Assembly (NCBI RefSeq): GCF_000293865.2
Contig: NZ_ALKN02000017.1
Span: 1-49,782 of the forward strand
Reading direction: 5' to 3'
From: Limnohabitans sp. Rim28
GTDB lineage: Bacteria > Pseudomonadota > Gammaproteobacteria > Burkholderiales > Burkholderiaceae_C
DNA length: 49,782 bases
Of the stretch, positions 17,014 to 26,407 are shown one piece after another. The notes under the pieces are model-generated. The model was not told the origin of the DNA. It worked only from the letters and a program-made list of their open reading frames with translations, and did not search any database. The position numbers and the translations under genes are program-made. Each line of letters starts with the position of its first letter. Positions within the stretch are counted from its first letter, which is position 1.

Positions 17014-17994
17014 ATGAATAAACCCAAAGCGCGACCTGCTTTGCCTGAATCTAAGGATGTGGAGCCAGGCTTGGTGGTCGCCACCTATGGCCGCCACTGC
17101 TTGGTTGAGACGCCCGAAGGCCGACGCCTGATTTGTCACCCTAGGGGCAAGAAAAACCAGGTGGTGGTGGGCGACCAAGTGTTGTGGCAAATCGCAGGTG
17201 ACGAGGGCAGCATCGAAAAATTACAGGATCGCCGCAACCTCTTTTACCGCCAAGACGAAATACGTACCAAATCCTTTGCTGCCAACTTGGACCGCGTGCT
17301 GATCCTGATCGCCGCCGACCCTGAATATTCTGAAAGTCAGCTTTCGCGTGCGCTGGTTGCTGCCGAGGCCGAGCGCATCACGCCCATCATTGCGCTCAAC
17401 AAAAGCGATTTGGCCCAACCCTTTGCGCAGGCTTGGGAGCGCTTGGCTCCTTACCGTGCCATGGGTTACAAGGTCATGCCCATCAGCTTGAGCCCGCGCA
17501 GCCCTGTGACCGATGACGGCGTGGCCGACTTGTGCACCTTGTTGCAAGGTCTGACCACGCTGGTGTTGGGGCCGTCGGGCAGCGGTAAAAGCACGCTGAT
17601 CAACCGCTTGGTCCCTGATGCGCAGGTGGAAACTGGCGAAATTTCCCTGGCGCTCAATTCAGGTAAACACACCACCACCAGCACGCGCTGGTATTGGGTG
17701 CCTGCGCTCGATGTCCGTGCAGAACTGGGATTCAAGCGCGGGGCCCTGATCGACTCTCCCGGCTTTCAAGAGTTTGGTTTGAACCACATCGAGCCCACCC
17801 GCTTGGCCGATTGCATGCCTGATTTGCGACAGCACCTGGGCGGCTGCAAGTTTTACAACTGCACGCATTTGCATGAGCCCGGTTGCGCCGTTTTAGCGCA
17901 GGTGGAAAGCGCAGAAAATCCTGGCACCATCAGCGTGCGTCGTCACCGCATTTATGCGCAGCTGTTTGAGGAGTTGGGCCAGCAGCGCTGGTGA
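17014..17994 (+). CDS. rsgA: Small ribosomal subunit biogenesis GTPase RsgA
   Basis: Circularly permuted GTPase that checks late 30S maturation. 326 residues: an N-terminal OB-fold (about 20-80, LVVATYGRHCLVETPEGR), then G4 ALNKSDL near 127-133, the G1 P-loop GPSGSGKSTLIN near 186-197 and the G3 DSPG in LIDSPGFQEFGL near 247. A C-terminal zinc knuckle follows, built from CKFYNCTHLHEPGCAV. The motif order G4-G1-G3 is the diagnostic permutation. It is the last gene of the plus-strand run and converges on the CobD/AmpE-like gene with 14 bases between stops. Confidence 0.96.
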   Translation: MNKPKARPALPESKDVEPGLVVATYGRHCLVETPEGRRLICHPRGKKNQVVVGDQVLWQIAGDEGSIEKLQDRRNLFYRQDEIRTKSFAANLDRVLILIAADPEYSESQLSRALVAAEAERITPIIALNKSDLAQPFAQAWERLAPYRAMGYKVMPISLSPRSPVTDDGVADLCTLLQGLTTLVLGPSGSGKSTLINRLVPDAQVETGEISLALNSGKHTTTSTRWYWVPALDVRAELGFKRGALIDSPGFQEFGLNHIEPTRLADCMPDLRQHLGGCKFYNCTHLHEPGCAVLAQVESAENPGTISVRRHRIYAQLFEELGQQRW

Positions 17995-18008
17995 AAGCGC
18001 AGGCCTTT

Positions 18009-18971
18009 TCAGCCTACCAAGTTGGCCATGGTCAACAGGGCCAATAACAGCAGCCACAAGATCACGGTGCGCCAAACCAGCCCGACCACTTGTGCAAAGT
18101 GGGCCAAGCTGGCGATACGTCCTGGTGTGCTGCTGCTGTCCCCTGGATCGTTGGATTCAAGGTCTCTGGAGGCTGCAAGCGCAGCGCCACCCAAGCGGAT
18201 GTTGATGGCTCCAGCGGTGGCCGCCAAAATGACGCCGTCGTTGTCGTCCGGAAAGTTTTGCGCATGGTTTCGCCAGCCGTCCATCGCGTCCTCAAAACTG
18301 CCCACGATGGCAAAACCCAAGGCGGTCATGCGAGAGGGCAGCCAGTCCATGGCTCTCCAAGCCCGCAGACTGACAGAGCGCAGCACTTCGCTGGCCCATG
18401 CGCCATCGGTTGCGGGTTCTTGCCAATGGCGCTGAGCCAATTCGGTCAGTCGGTAAATCACGGCGCCCACTGGACCGAGTCCGATGATGGACAAGGCGGC
18501 GTACCAAAAAAAGACGCCAAACACATGGCGGTGTGCGGCGATCACCGAGTACTCGATCACATGGCGAACAATTTCACTGCGGGGGATTTGTCCAACCTGC
18601 ACCTGTTGCCATTGGGCCAACAGCTCTCGGGCCTTGTCTTCGTCACCGCCGTCCAAGGCTTCACGGATGCCCGTGAAGTGGTGGCTGAATTGGCGAAAAC
18701 CCAGGGTGGCATAAAGAAGGGCGATATTCCATAAAACGGCCACCCACCAACCCAGTCCCCATGTCAGCAGCCAATGCACCAGCATGACCAACAGGGCGGG
18801 CCCAATCACAGTCACACCCCATGTGATCCATGCTTGCGAGCGAGCGCCCGCGTCAAGGGTGCGCACAGTCCAATGAATCCACCGGTTGACCGTCTTAAAC
18901 ACCACATTATCGGTCTTGAGGGGCTGAGCCTGCTCCAGTAAAAGAGCCAGCAAGATGGCAAAAAAACTCAT
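18009..18971 (-). CDS. CobD/CbiB- or AmpE-like membrane protein
   Basis: 320-residue integral membrane protein. An N-terminal hydrophobic segment (SFFAILLALLLEQAQPL) is followed by several spans at about 50-95, 150-170 and 300-320, with a central RAWRAMDWLPSRMTALGFAI stretch. This layout and the DWxPxR-like motif resemble the CobD/CbiB and AmpE families. No cobalamin gene is near, so a true cobinamide synthase role is not supported. AmpE-like proteins have been linked to beta-lactamase induction, but here the role is unknown. It starts 7 bases after the NUDIX gene stop, so the two are co-transcribed. Confidence 0.75.
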   Translation of the reverse strand: MSFFAILLALLLEQAQPLKTDNVVFKTVNRWIHWTVRTLDAGARSQAWITWGVTVIGPALLVMLVHWLLTWGLGWWVAVLWNIALLYATLGFRQFSHHFTGIREALDGGDEDKARELLAQWQQVQVGQIPRSEIVRHVIEYSVIAAHRHVFGVFFWYAALSIIGLGPVGAVIYRLTELAQRHWQEPATDGAWASEVLRSVSLRAWRAMDWLPSRMTALGFAIVGSFEDAMDGWRNHAQNFPDDNDGVILAATAGAINIRLGGAALAASRDLESNDPGDSSSTPGRIASLAHFAQVVGLVWRTVILWLLLLALLTMANLVG

Positions 18972-18978
18972 GGTTGCC

Positions 18979-19722
18979 TCATGGGATCGGGTTGGCCGCT
19001 AGAAAGCGGTAAAAGTTTCGCAGCATGCCGGCCGTAGCGCCCCAAATAAAACGCTCAATCGACTCGATCTCGCCGTTTGCTGAAGTTGGGTTGGCGCGAC
19101 TTTCGATGTAGGGCATGGAAAACCAGTGTCGCTTTTGGCCTTGCCAATCCATGGCGTGCCGCTGGTGATTGGCTGGATTCATCAAAAAAGAAAGGGGTAC
19201 CTCAAAAACATCGTCCACTTCGTCTGCATTGGGGCAAAGCTGCATCTCGGAGGAAACCAAGCCAACCACAGGTGTCACCCAAAATGCAGTCCCCGTGATG
19301 TAGGTGGGTAATTCACCAATCACTTGAACATGCCGGGCATCGAGTCCGACTTCTTCTTGCGCCTCTCGCAATGCAGTGGCTTGGGGGTTGGCATCTTCGG
19401 GGTCCACTTTGCCACCCGGAAACGCAATTTGTCCAGAATGCGTGTTCATGTGTGCGGCCCGCCGTGTCAATAAAACTGTTGGCGAGCAGGCATTGGGTCC
19501 ACGCATGACGATCGGCACCAACACTGCAGCCTGCGCCGGTGCGCGTTCGGTTGAGAAGCTTTCTCTGACCACCTCGGGTTGCCAGACCGGTGGATTCAAA
19601 AAACGCGCTCTCAAGGCTTGCGGTGAAAGAAGCGAGGACGGCACGGCGGGCAAATCGTGATCGATCTGCCAAACGGGCACCTGACGCGGATCAAAGAGAG
19701 GTTTTGGGGACACAGTAGGCAT
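18979..19722 (-). CDS. NUDIX hydrolase, CoA pyrophosphatase type
   Basis: 247-residue hydrolase. It has the CoA-type extension LTRRAAHMNTHSGQIAFPGGKVDPED just before the NUDIX box, whose core ALREAQEEVGLDARHVQVIGEL supplies the REAQEEVG catalytic helix (about 138-150). Family members split CoA or acyl-CoA into phosphopantetheine and 3',5'-ADP. The start is uncertain. ATG 19722 directly abuts a TATAAA-like sequence, so GTG 19713 three codons later is possible. It is upstream of and paired with the CobD/AmpE-like gene and divergent from the NYN gene. Confidence 0.88.
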   Translation of the reverse strand: MPTVSPKPLFDPRQVPVWQIDHDLPAVPSSLLSPQALRARFLNPPVWQPEVVRESFSTERAPAQAAVLVPIVMRGPNACSPTVLLTRRAAHMNTHSGQIAFPGGKVDPEDANPQATALREAQEEVGLDARHVQVIGELPTYITGTAFWVTPVVGLVSSEMQLCPNADEVDDVFEVPLSFLMNPANHQRHAMDWQGQKRHWFSMPYIESRANPTSANGEIESIERFIWGATAGMLRNFYRFLAANPIP

Positions 19723-19827
19723 TTATAACCGAGAAGATCAAGGGCTCTCCTTCGTCTTCAGTTCAAGCCGTAAAATCGTTGTGTTGCGTACCTTAGCAAC
19801 GTTATTTTTTAGAGATACGGAATAGTG

Positions 19828-20724
19828 ATGAAACGCGATTTCTCCCCCCAAGACAACCGAACTGAGCGCCGCTTTGGCGAACACCGCGGCGGCTCATGCA
19901 TTGCCCTGATCGATGGTCGATTTTTGATGTGGCTCGCCCAACAAGGTGCCACAGGGGCCACGGGTGAGTCGGTCAATCGGCAGGGTTTGTTGAACTTGTT
20001 GTCGATCGCACTGTCGCAATCGGGTTTGGACGTCGACTTGCGCCGCATTTATTGGTACAGCGATCGTCCCGATGGTTTGGTCCTCGACGATCAAATTGTG
20101 CGTTTGGTTCAAACACACGACGCCGATGGGGGGGCCTCTTTGATTCGTTCATTGGGTCACGACCTCAAGCAGTTGGCCCAGCAACATGCGTGTGACCATG
20201 TGTTGGTCGCCAGCGACGATGAGCGTTTTTTGGCCCTCATTGATGACGCCCAACTGGGGGGTCTCAGTGTGCACATCTTGGCGGACGAATCGGCCCGGAA
20301 CATGCCGCAAATGGTCCGCACCGATCCGGGCTGGGCGCGTTTGTTGGCTCAAGCCGACCGCAGGGTGGTGGTCAATTCGCAAGTCTTGGCCGACATGCTG
20401 CAAGGCAAGTTGCCTGTTGGCATGGGTTTGACTGTCGAGGACGTGGAAGAACTGCGTCAATCGATGCACGAGGTCATCACCGCCTGGTGGGCCGATGAAC
20501 CCGAAGACCTGCGCGAGGACTTGCGCGACGCGCTCCAGGTCAGCCGAGGCATTCCTCAAGAGGTGGACCGACAGCTTTTGCTGCGCATGCGCCAGCGCCT
20601 GACGCGTGCGTTGAGCTTGCCTGAGAAAAAAATGTTGCGCGAAACCCTGAGGGCAGTGGTTGCTGAACCCGCACCTCATGCGACGCCAGCATTGGTCGGA
20701 TTGCCGCCAGACACGGACGATTGA
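19828..20724 (+). CDS. NYN-domain protein (predicted PIN-like ribonuclease fold)
   Basis: 298-residue soluble protein. The N-terminal part, about residues 25-175, looks like a NYN domain. ALIDGRFLMWLAQQ carries an acidic residue at the end of strand 1. IYWYSDRPDG and the HACDHVLVASDDERFLALI segment carry the later Asp cluster (SDD). The C-terminal 110 residues are helical and charged, with a PEDLREDLRDALQVSRGIPQEVDRQLL stretch of unknown role, written here in part. It might cut structured RNA, but this is inference from fold. Start ATG 19828 follows an in-frame GTG. It ends at a bidirectional terminator shared with fbp. Confidence 0.7.
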   Translation: MKRDFSPQDNRTERRFGEHRGGSCIALIDGRFLMWLAQQGATGATGESVNRQGLLNLLSIALSQSGLDVDLRRIYWYSDRPDGLVLDDQIVRLVQTHDADGGASLIRSLGHDLKQLAQQHACDHVLVASDDERFLALIDDAQLGGLSVHILADESARNMPQMVRTDPGWARLLAQADRRVVVNSQVLADMLQGKLPVGMGLTVEDVEELRQSMHEVITAWWADEPEDLREDLRDALQVSRGIPQEVDRQLLLRMRQRLTRALSLPEKKMLRETLRAVVAEPAPHATPALVGLPPDTDD

Positions 20725-20761
20725 CAAGCCTGCGACCTGGGTGGGTGGGTGTCTGACATTC

Positions 20762-20794
20762 AAAAAGCCCTGAATCTGTCGACTCAGGGCTTTT
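20762..20794. terminator. Bidirectional Rho-independent terminator
   Basis: AAAAGCCCTGA (20763-20773) pairs with TCAGGGCTTTT (20784-20794) around a 10-base loop. A and T runs on the two sides let it work for the NYN gene on the plus strand and for fbp on the minus strand. Confidence 0.85.
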
Positions 20795-20818
20795 GGCAGA
20801 TGTCTCTGCGGGGCAAAG

Positions 20819-21826
20819 TCAAGCTTGGGTGTGGTAGCGCGTCACACGGTCGACTTCGTTTTTGGATCCCAAAACCACACTCACGCGTTCGTGCAGCTGG
20901 CTCGGTTGCAAATCCAGAATGCGTTCCTTGCCGTTGGTGGCAGCGCCACCGGCTTGTTCGATCAGCCAGCTCATCGGGTTCGCTTCGTAAAGCAGGCGCA
21001 GTTTGCCGGGTTTGTGCGGTTCGCGCTTGTCCCAGGGGTACATGAACACACCGCCACGGGTCAAGATGCGGTGCACATCGGCCACCATGCTGGCGATCCA
21101 GCGCATGTTGAAGTCCTTGCCTCTGGGGCCATCCTGGCCTTCCAGACATTCATCGATGTAGCGGCGCACGGGTTCGTCCCAGTGGCGCATGTTGCTCATG
21201 TTGATGGCGAACTCTTTGGTATCTGGGGGTACTTGTACGTTCTCTTGCGTCAGGACGAAAGAGCCTTGTTCACGGTCCAGGGTGAACATGGCCACGCCAT
21301 CGCCCACGGTGAGCACCAGCGTGGTTTGTGGTCCATAGACGCAGTAACCGGCAGCCACTTGTTGCTTGCCAGGCTGCAAAAAGTCTTGCTCGGTCACGCC
21401 TTGACCGCCGTCGGTTTTTTTCAACACGCTGAAAATCGTGCCGATGCTGACGTTGACATCGATGTTGGAAGACCCATCGAGCGGATCAAACATCAGCAGG
21501 TATTCACCTTGTGGGTATCGGTTGGGCACCAGGTAGATGCTGTCCATCTCTTCACTGGCCATGGCCGCCAAGTGGCCACCCCATTCGTTGGCCTCGAGCA
21601 GCACCTCGTTGGCGATGATGTCCAGTTTCTTCTGCACTTCGCCTTGCACGTTCTCGCTGTCAGCACTGCCCAATACACCGCCTAAAGCACCTTTGTTCAC
21701 GGCGTGGCTGATGCTTTTGCAAGCGCGGGCTACCACTTCGAGCAACAGGCGCAAGTCGGCCGGGATGTGGCCTTTGTCGCGTTGCTGCTCGACCAGGTAG
21801 CGGGAGAGGGAAATTTTGGAGCTCAT
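20819..21826 (-). CDS. fbp: Fructose-1,6-bisphosphatase class I
   Basis: Hydrolyses fructose 1,6-bisphosphate to fructose 6-phosphate in gluconeogenesis and related sugar-phosphate cycles. 335 residues, the usual length. The metal/substrate signature is [20 protein letters not shown] near 117-136, and the C-terminal [20 protein letters not shown] motif is present. ATG 21826 was chosen because AAGGA lies 6 bases upstream; another ATG at 21832 would touch that site. It is downstream of pepN by 54 bases in the same direction, and possibly in a prfB-pepN-fbp transcript. Confidence 0.96.
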   Translation of the reverse strand: MSSKISLSRYLVEQQRDKGHIPADLRLLLEVVARACKSISHAVNKGALGGVLGSADSENVQGEVQKKLDIIANEVLLEANEWGGHLAAMASEEMDSIYLVPNRYPQGEYLLMFDPLDGSSNIDVNVSIGTIFSVLKKTDGGQGVTEQDFLQPGKQQVAAGYCVYGPQTTLVLTVGDGVAMFTLDREQGSFVLTQENVQVPPDTKEFAINMSNMRHWDEPVRRYIDECLEGQDGPRGKDFNMRWIASMVADVHRILTRGGVFMYPWDKREPHKPGKLRLLYEANPMSWLIEQAGGAATNGKERILDLQPSQLHERVSVVLGSKNEVDRVTRYHTQA

Positions 21827-21880
21827 CTTCATTCCTTGGTTTCTGGCGTCGAGTTCAGGTGCTGCACTTCGAGCTTGACG

Positions 21881-24604
21881 TCATGCCGCTTTCAGGGCGC
21901 GGCTGATGACTTCGCGCACGTCATTGGAGAGCTCAGCCTTGGCGGCCACGCGCTCAATGGCGACTTTGGCTGCGCTGCGGTAGGGCTCTGCCAGACGGCT
22001 CCAGCGGTCCATGGCGCGGGCCAAGCGGGCAGCCACTTGCGGGTTGATGGCATCCAGCGCCAGCACTTGTTCGCTCCAATACACATAGCCTGCCGCGTCG
22101 GCGCGGTGAAAACCAGCCGGGTTGGCACTGCAGTAGCTAAAGATCAGACTGCGCGCGCGGTTGGGGTTGCGCAGGCTGAAATCTTGGTGTTGCATGAGTT
22201 GGCGCACGCGTGGCAACACGTCGCCTGCGCGGTCGGGGGCGCCAGCTTGCAAGGCAAACCATTTGTCGATCACCAGGGCTTCATGCTGGAACATTTTGTG
22301 GAACAAGGCCAGGGCATCTTGCGCCAAGGCATGGCCGCTCACCACCAAAGCCGACAAGGCGTTGAAGCGGTCGGTCATGTTGCTCGCATCCTTGAACTGT
22401 TGGTAGACGCGTCCAGGCGTGATGGCATCGCCGCTTTGCACGGCGGCCACGCACAGCATGGTCATGGACAGACCCGCCAAGGCGCGGCGCCCGCTCGACT
22501 TGGCGTCGGGCGTATAGGCACCGTTGTGCTTGTGAGCATCCCATGCCCATTGCCAGTCGACCTGGAGCGCTGATGCCAGTTGGAGGCGCATGTTCTCGCG
22601 CAGGGCGTGCACGCGTTGGGGGTCCACCACGTCCAGCTGATCCGCGATGTAATTTTCTGAGGGCAGCGTGAGCGCCAAGTCTTTGAAGGCCGCATCCAGC
22701 TGGGGGTGGCGCAGCACATTTCGCAAGGCAGCGATCAGAGCCTCGGACAGTACGGGCTGGCCCGTCAAGTCCTTGTTTTGTTGGATCGCGTCCAAAGCGC
22801 TTTGCAGCATCAGGCGTTGACCGGCCTCCCATTGGTTGAAGGCATTACTGTCGTGGGCCAACAAGATCAGCAAGTCGTCGGCGTTCAGGCCGTCTTCCAG
22901 CACCACGGGGGCACTGAAGGACCGCAGCAAGGAGGGCACGGGCTCGCTGTCGAGGTTGACAAAGGTGTAGCTGGCACTGGCTTGGGTGAGCACCAATGTG
23001 ACTTGTGGTGCAGCCTCATCCCTACCCGCGAGTTGCAAGGACATGGATGCCCCTTCGCGGCTGAGCAAACCCAAAGTCACGGGAATGACGAACGGCGCTT
23101 TGTGGTTTTGATCAGGCGTGGCTGGACAATTTTGGTTGAGCGTGAGCGTGTAGCTGCGCTCAGCGGCGTTGAAGACGCCGCTGGCTTGCAGGCGTGGTGT
23201 CCCCGCTTGGCTGTACCAGTTTTTGAAATCGCTCAGGTGATGGGCCAGTGCCGAGCCTGGGTTGGCGTCGGCGATCGCTTGCGCAAAGTCGTCGCAGGTC
23301 ACGGCTTGGCCATCGTGGCGCTCAAAATAAAGCTTCATGCCCTGTGCGAATCCATTGCGGCCTTCGCTGTCAGCAGGTGTGGCCACCAGCGTTTGCATCA
23401 TGCGAACGACTTCGGAGCCTTTTTCGTAGATGGTGACTGTGTAGAAGTTGTTGATCTCTACGTAGCTGTCGGGGCGCACTGGGTGGGCCATGGGGCCTGC
23501 GTCTTCGGCAAACTGTACGGTGCGCAAAACGCGCACGTCTTCGATGCGCTTGACGGCGCGGGCGCTGGCCTCGCCCGCCATGTCTTGGCTGAACTCTTGG
23601 TCGCGGAAGACCGTCAGGCCCTCTTTGAGGGACAACTGAAACCAGTCGCGGCAGGTGATGCGGTTGCCTGTCCAGTTGTGAAAATACTCATGCCCCACAA
23701 CGCTTTCGATGCCGCCGAAATCCATGTCGGTCGCTGTGTTCGGGTTGGCCAGCACGTACTTGGTGTTGAAGATGTTCAGACCCTTGTTTTCCATCGCGCC
23801 CATGTTGAAGTCGCTGGTGGCGACGATCATGAAGCGTTCCAAGTCGAGTGGCAGACCAAACCTGGCTTCGTCCCAGGCCACGCTGGCCATGAGCGAGTTC
23901 ATGGCGTGTTCGGTCTTGTCCAGGTCGCCCGGACGCACAAACACCTGCAGCAAGTGTTCGGTGCCGCTGCGGCTGGTGATGCGTTGCTCACGCGCGACCA
24001 ACTGCCCCGCAACCAGGGCGAACAGGTAGCAGGGCTTTTTGTGCGGGTCGACCCATTTGGCAAAATGTCTCGGGCCGTTGGGGCCGTCTTCCAAGTCGCC
24101 TTGCTCGACCAGGTTGCCGTTGGACAGCAAAACGGGGTATTTGGCCTTGTCAGCACGCAGCGTCACGGTGTAGCTGGCCATCACGTCCGGACGGTCCAAG
24201 AAATAGGTGATTCGTCTAAAACCTTCAGCTTCGCATTGCGTGAAGAAGGTGCCTTGACTGACGTACAAGCCCATCAGTTGGGTGTTTTTCTCGGGATTGC
24301 AGGTCGTGAAGATTTCCAGATCGAAGGCATCAGAGCCTTCCGGCAAATTTTCGAGGACCAGTTGTCCACCATCCATCTTGAACGAGGTGCCTGCGCCGTT
24401 GACCAGCACACGCGCCAAATTCAGGTCTTCGCCATCCAAACGCAGCGGTTGCACGGCCACATCGGGGTTGCGACGCAGGCGCATTCTGTTGAGCACGCGG
24501 GTTTTCGTGGGCTCGAGGTCGAACGTCAGATCGACTGTGTCAATCCAGAAAGCCGGGGCGGCATAAGCTTCCCGGTGAATCGCAGTGGGTTGTCCTTCAC
24601 GCAT
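21881..24604 (-). CDS. pepN: Aminopeptidase N
   Basis: Broad-specificity M1 zinc aminopeptidase of the cytoplasm that finishes peptide degradation. 907 residues, slightly above the E. coli 870. Exopeptidase motif GAMEN is in NMGAMENKGLNIF (near 264-272). The zinc motif HEYFHNWTGNR lies near 304-314, with the third ligand Glu in LKEGLTVFRDQEFSQD. A Tyr suited to transition-state binding lies in the NFYTVTIYEKG segment. ATG 24604 was chosen because GGAG lies 6-7 bases upstream; a GTG one codon earlier is also open. It follows prfB by 33 bases. Confidence 0.97.
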   Translation of the reverse strand: MREGQPTAIHREAYAAPAFWIDTVDLTFDLEPTKTRVLNRMRLRRNPDVAVQPLRLDGEDLNLARVLVNGAGTSFKMDGGQLVLENLPEGSDAFDLEIFTTCNPEKNTQLMGLYVSQGTFFTQCEAEGFRRITYFLDRPDVMASYTVTLRADKAKYPVLLSNGNLVEQGDLEDGPNGPRHFAKWVDPHKKPCYLFALVAGQLVAREQRITSRSGTEHLLQVFVRPGDLDKTEHAMNSLMASVAWDEARFGLPLDLERFMIVATSDFNMGAMENKGLNIFNTKYVLANPNTATDMDFGGIESVVGHEYFHNWTGNRITCRDWFQLSLKEGLTVFRDQEFSQDMAGEASARAVKRIEDVRVLRTVQFAEDAGPMAHPVRPDSYVEINNFYTVTIYEKGSEVVRMMQTLVATPADSEGRNGFAQGMKLYFERHDGQAVTCDDFAQAIADANPGSALAHHLSDFKNWYSQAGTPRLQASGVFNAAERSYTLTLNQNCPATPDQNHKAPFVIPVTLGLLSREGASMSLQLAGRDEAAPQVTLVLTQASASYTFVNLDSEPVPSLLRSFSAPVVLEDGLNADDLLILLAHDSNAFNQWEAGQRLMLQSALDAIQQNKDLTGQPVLSEALIAALRNVLRHPQLDAAFKDLALTLPSENYIADQLDVVDPQRVHALRENMRLQLASALQVDWQWAWDAHKHNGAYTPDAKSSGRRALAGLSMTMLCVAAVQSGDAITPGRVYQQFKDASNMTDRFNALSALVVSGHALAQDALALFHKMFQHEALVIDKWFALQAGAPDRAGDVLPRVRQLMQHQDFSLRNPNRARSLIFSYCSANPAGFHRADAAGYVYWSEQVLALDAINPQVAARLARAMDRWSRLAEPYRSAAKVAIERVAAKAELSNDVREVISRALKAA

Positions 24605-24637
24605 CACTAACTCCGTTTTCTTTGAGGTCTGAGCAGC

Positions 24638-25742
24638 TCAGAGGCCTTGCTTCAGTGAGGCTTCGATGAACGCGTCGAGGTCGCCATCGAGCACTTTTTG
24701 GGTGGCCGAAATCTCGACGTTGGTGCGCAGATCTTTGATGCGGCTGTTGTCCAGCACATAGCTGCGGATCTGGTGACCCCAGCCCACATCGGTCTTGGTG
24801 TCTTCCAGCTTTTGCTGCTCTTCCATGCGCTTGCGCATTTCAAAGTCATACAGGCGCGAGCGCAAGCGCTGCCAAGCCACGTCGCGGTTGCTGTGTTGGC
24901 TTCGGCCATCTTGGCACTGGACCACGATGCCCGTGGGAATGTGCGTCAGGCGCACCGCCGAGTCGGTTTTGTTGATGTGCTGACCGCCCGCGCCACTGGC
25001 CCTGAAGGTGTCGGTGCGCACATCGGACGGGTTGATGTTGATCTCGATCGAGTCGTCGATCTCAGGGTAGACAAACAGGGATGCAAAGGATGTGTGTCGG
25101 CCGCCCGATGAGTCGAACGGGCTCTTGCGGACCAAACGGTGCACACCCGTTTCGGTGCGCAGCAAGCCAAAAGCGTACTCGCCTTCGATCTTGATGGTGG
25201 CGCCCTTGATGCCTGCCGTATCGCCCGGTGTTTCGTCTTCCACGGTGGCTTTGAAGCCTTTGCGTTCGGCGTACTTGATGTATTGGCGCAACAGCATGCT
25301 GGCCCAGTCGCAGGCTTCGGTGCCGCCTGCGCCCGCTTGGATGTCGACAAAACAATTCAGCGGGTCGGCTTCATGGCGGAACATGCGGCGGAATTCGAGG
25401 TCTTCGACGAGTGCAGTCAATTTGACGGCTTCTGCTTCGATGGTCATCAGACCATCGTCATCGCCTTCTTCCTTGCTCATCTCGAAGAGTTCAAGGTTAT
25501 CAGCCAGTTCGCTGGTCAGGTTGGTGATGGTGACCACCACGCCGTCCAAGGCTTTTTTTTCTTTGCCCAGTTCTTGGGCTTTTTTGGGGTCGTTCCAGAC
25601 CGCCGGATCTTCGAGGGATGCGTTGACGGTTCTCAGCCGTTCAGATTTGGCATCGTAGTCAAAGATACCCCCGTAACTCGTGGGTACGAGCGGTCAGGTC
25701 TGTGAGGGATGCGCCGATTTGGTTGATGTGTTCTGCGTCCAT
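24638..25742 (-). CDS. prfB: Peptide chain release factor 2, with programmed +1 frameshift
   Basis: Recognises UGA and UAA stop codons and releases the finished peptide. Translation starts at ATG 25742 and reads 27 codons ([17 protein letters not shown] and onward) to an in-frame TGA at 25661-25659. It must then slip +1 on CTT to continue from 25660, giving about 367 residues; E. coli RF2 has 365. The second part holds the anticodon-like SPF tripeptide (KSPFDSSGG, near 206) and the catalytic GGQ ([18 protein letters not shown], near 252). CDS parts are 25742-25662 and 25660-24638. GGAG precedes the ATG. pepN lies downstream in the same direction. Confidence 0.96.
25658..25673 (-). promoter_or_regulatory. 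prfB programmed frameshift site
   Basis: On the minus strand the sequence is CGGGGGTATCTTTGAC. The G run (25672 to 25668) is a Shine-Dalgarno-like stimulator, 3 bases before the slippery CTT codon, which is followed by TGA and C. This is the classic RF2 autoregulatory recoding signal: low RF2 makes the ribosome pause at UGA and shift +1. The usual AGG core is replaced by CGGGGG here. Confidence 0.93.
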
Positions 25743-25833
25743 GGGGAAACTCCGATGCGGTAAACCGGGCATTTTCTCATGACTTGCCTGTTTCGAGCCG
25801 TGTTGCTCAGCGCAGTCTGGTGGCTCCAAACAA

Positions 25834-26364
25834 TTAAAACAGCCGACCCCAAGAGAACATCAATCCGGCATTGCCCAAAATTTTCATCTGCAGAGAGTCT
25901 TGTGGACTGATCTTGTAGCCCAGTGAGGGAATGATGGCAGGTGAAAAACCATGGTGGTTCAGGGGCACTTTGTCTTCGTAAGGCGCCACGTAGCCATAAA
26001 GAATGCCTGCGGTGACTTTCACAAACAATTGAGGCGAACCCAGCAAGCCATTGAACTGCTGACCAGCGTAGAGATACACCGAGGGTTGACCAAATGAGTT
26101 GCTGAAAAAGCTCACCCCGCAAAACCGGTTGCCTGGCAGCTGCTCGTCCAAGGCCAAAAGCACCACAGGCTTGTGTTCCGGGTTCTGACTCCAGTGGTGG
26201 GTGTAAGGGGAGAACGTGATTTCTCCCCTTTTGACGGGCTCCGCTGCGCCTTGCACACCCAAAAAAGAAGGGCAATGGCGAGTTTCCTGCGACATGGCGG
26301 GCAGGGCCGCCAGCGCCAAGGCGCCGAGGATTACCCGAATTGTGGAGTGGGCCAACAGTTTCAT
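25834..26364 (-). CDS. Predicted outer-membrane beta-barrel protein, PagP-like
   Basis: 176-residue exported protein. The N-terminus is a signal peptide (basic MKLLAHSTIR, hydrophobic VILGALALAALPA, cleavage near MSQ-ET). The mature part has alternating strands, the GEITFSPYTHHWSQNPEHKP segment, GVSFFSNSFGQPSVYLYAG, and a C-terminal ILGNAGLMFSWGRLF ending in Phe, as in outer-membrane barrels. The HHW region and overall strand order resemble lipid A palmitoyltransferase PagP, but the similarity is weak. Relatives in Comamonadaceae are sometimes labelled sn-glycerol-3-phosphate transporter without evidence I can see. It follows the alpha/beta hydrolase gene by 43 bases. Confidence 0.6.
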   Translation of the reverse strand: MKLLAHSTIRVILGALALAALPAMSQETRHCPSFLGVQGAAEPVKRGEITFSPYTHHWSQNPEHKPVVLLALDEQLPGNRFCGVSFFSNSFGQPSVYLYAGQQFNGLLGSPQLFVKVTAGILYGYVAPYEDKVPLNHHGFSPAIIPSLGYKISPQDSLQMKILGNAGLMFSWGRLF

Positions 26365-26407
26365 GTGGAGCTTGTCATCAAAAAGTTGGCGGATTGTAAG
26401 TCGCCGA

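Noticed and set aside
22706..24610. 634-codon plus-strand open frame opposite pepN
   Set aside because: Antisense shadow of pepN, which has the HEXXH and GAMEN motifs.
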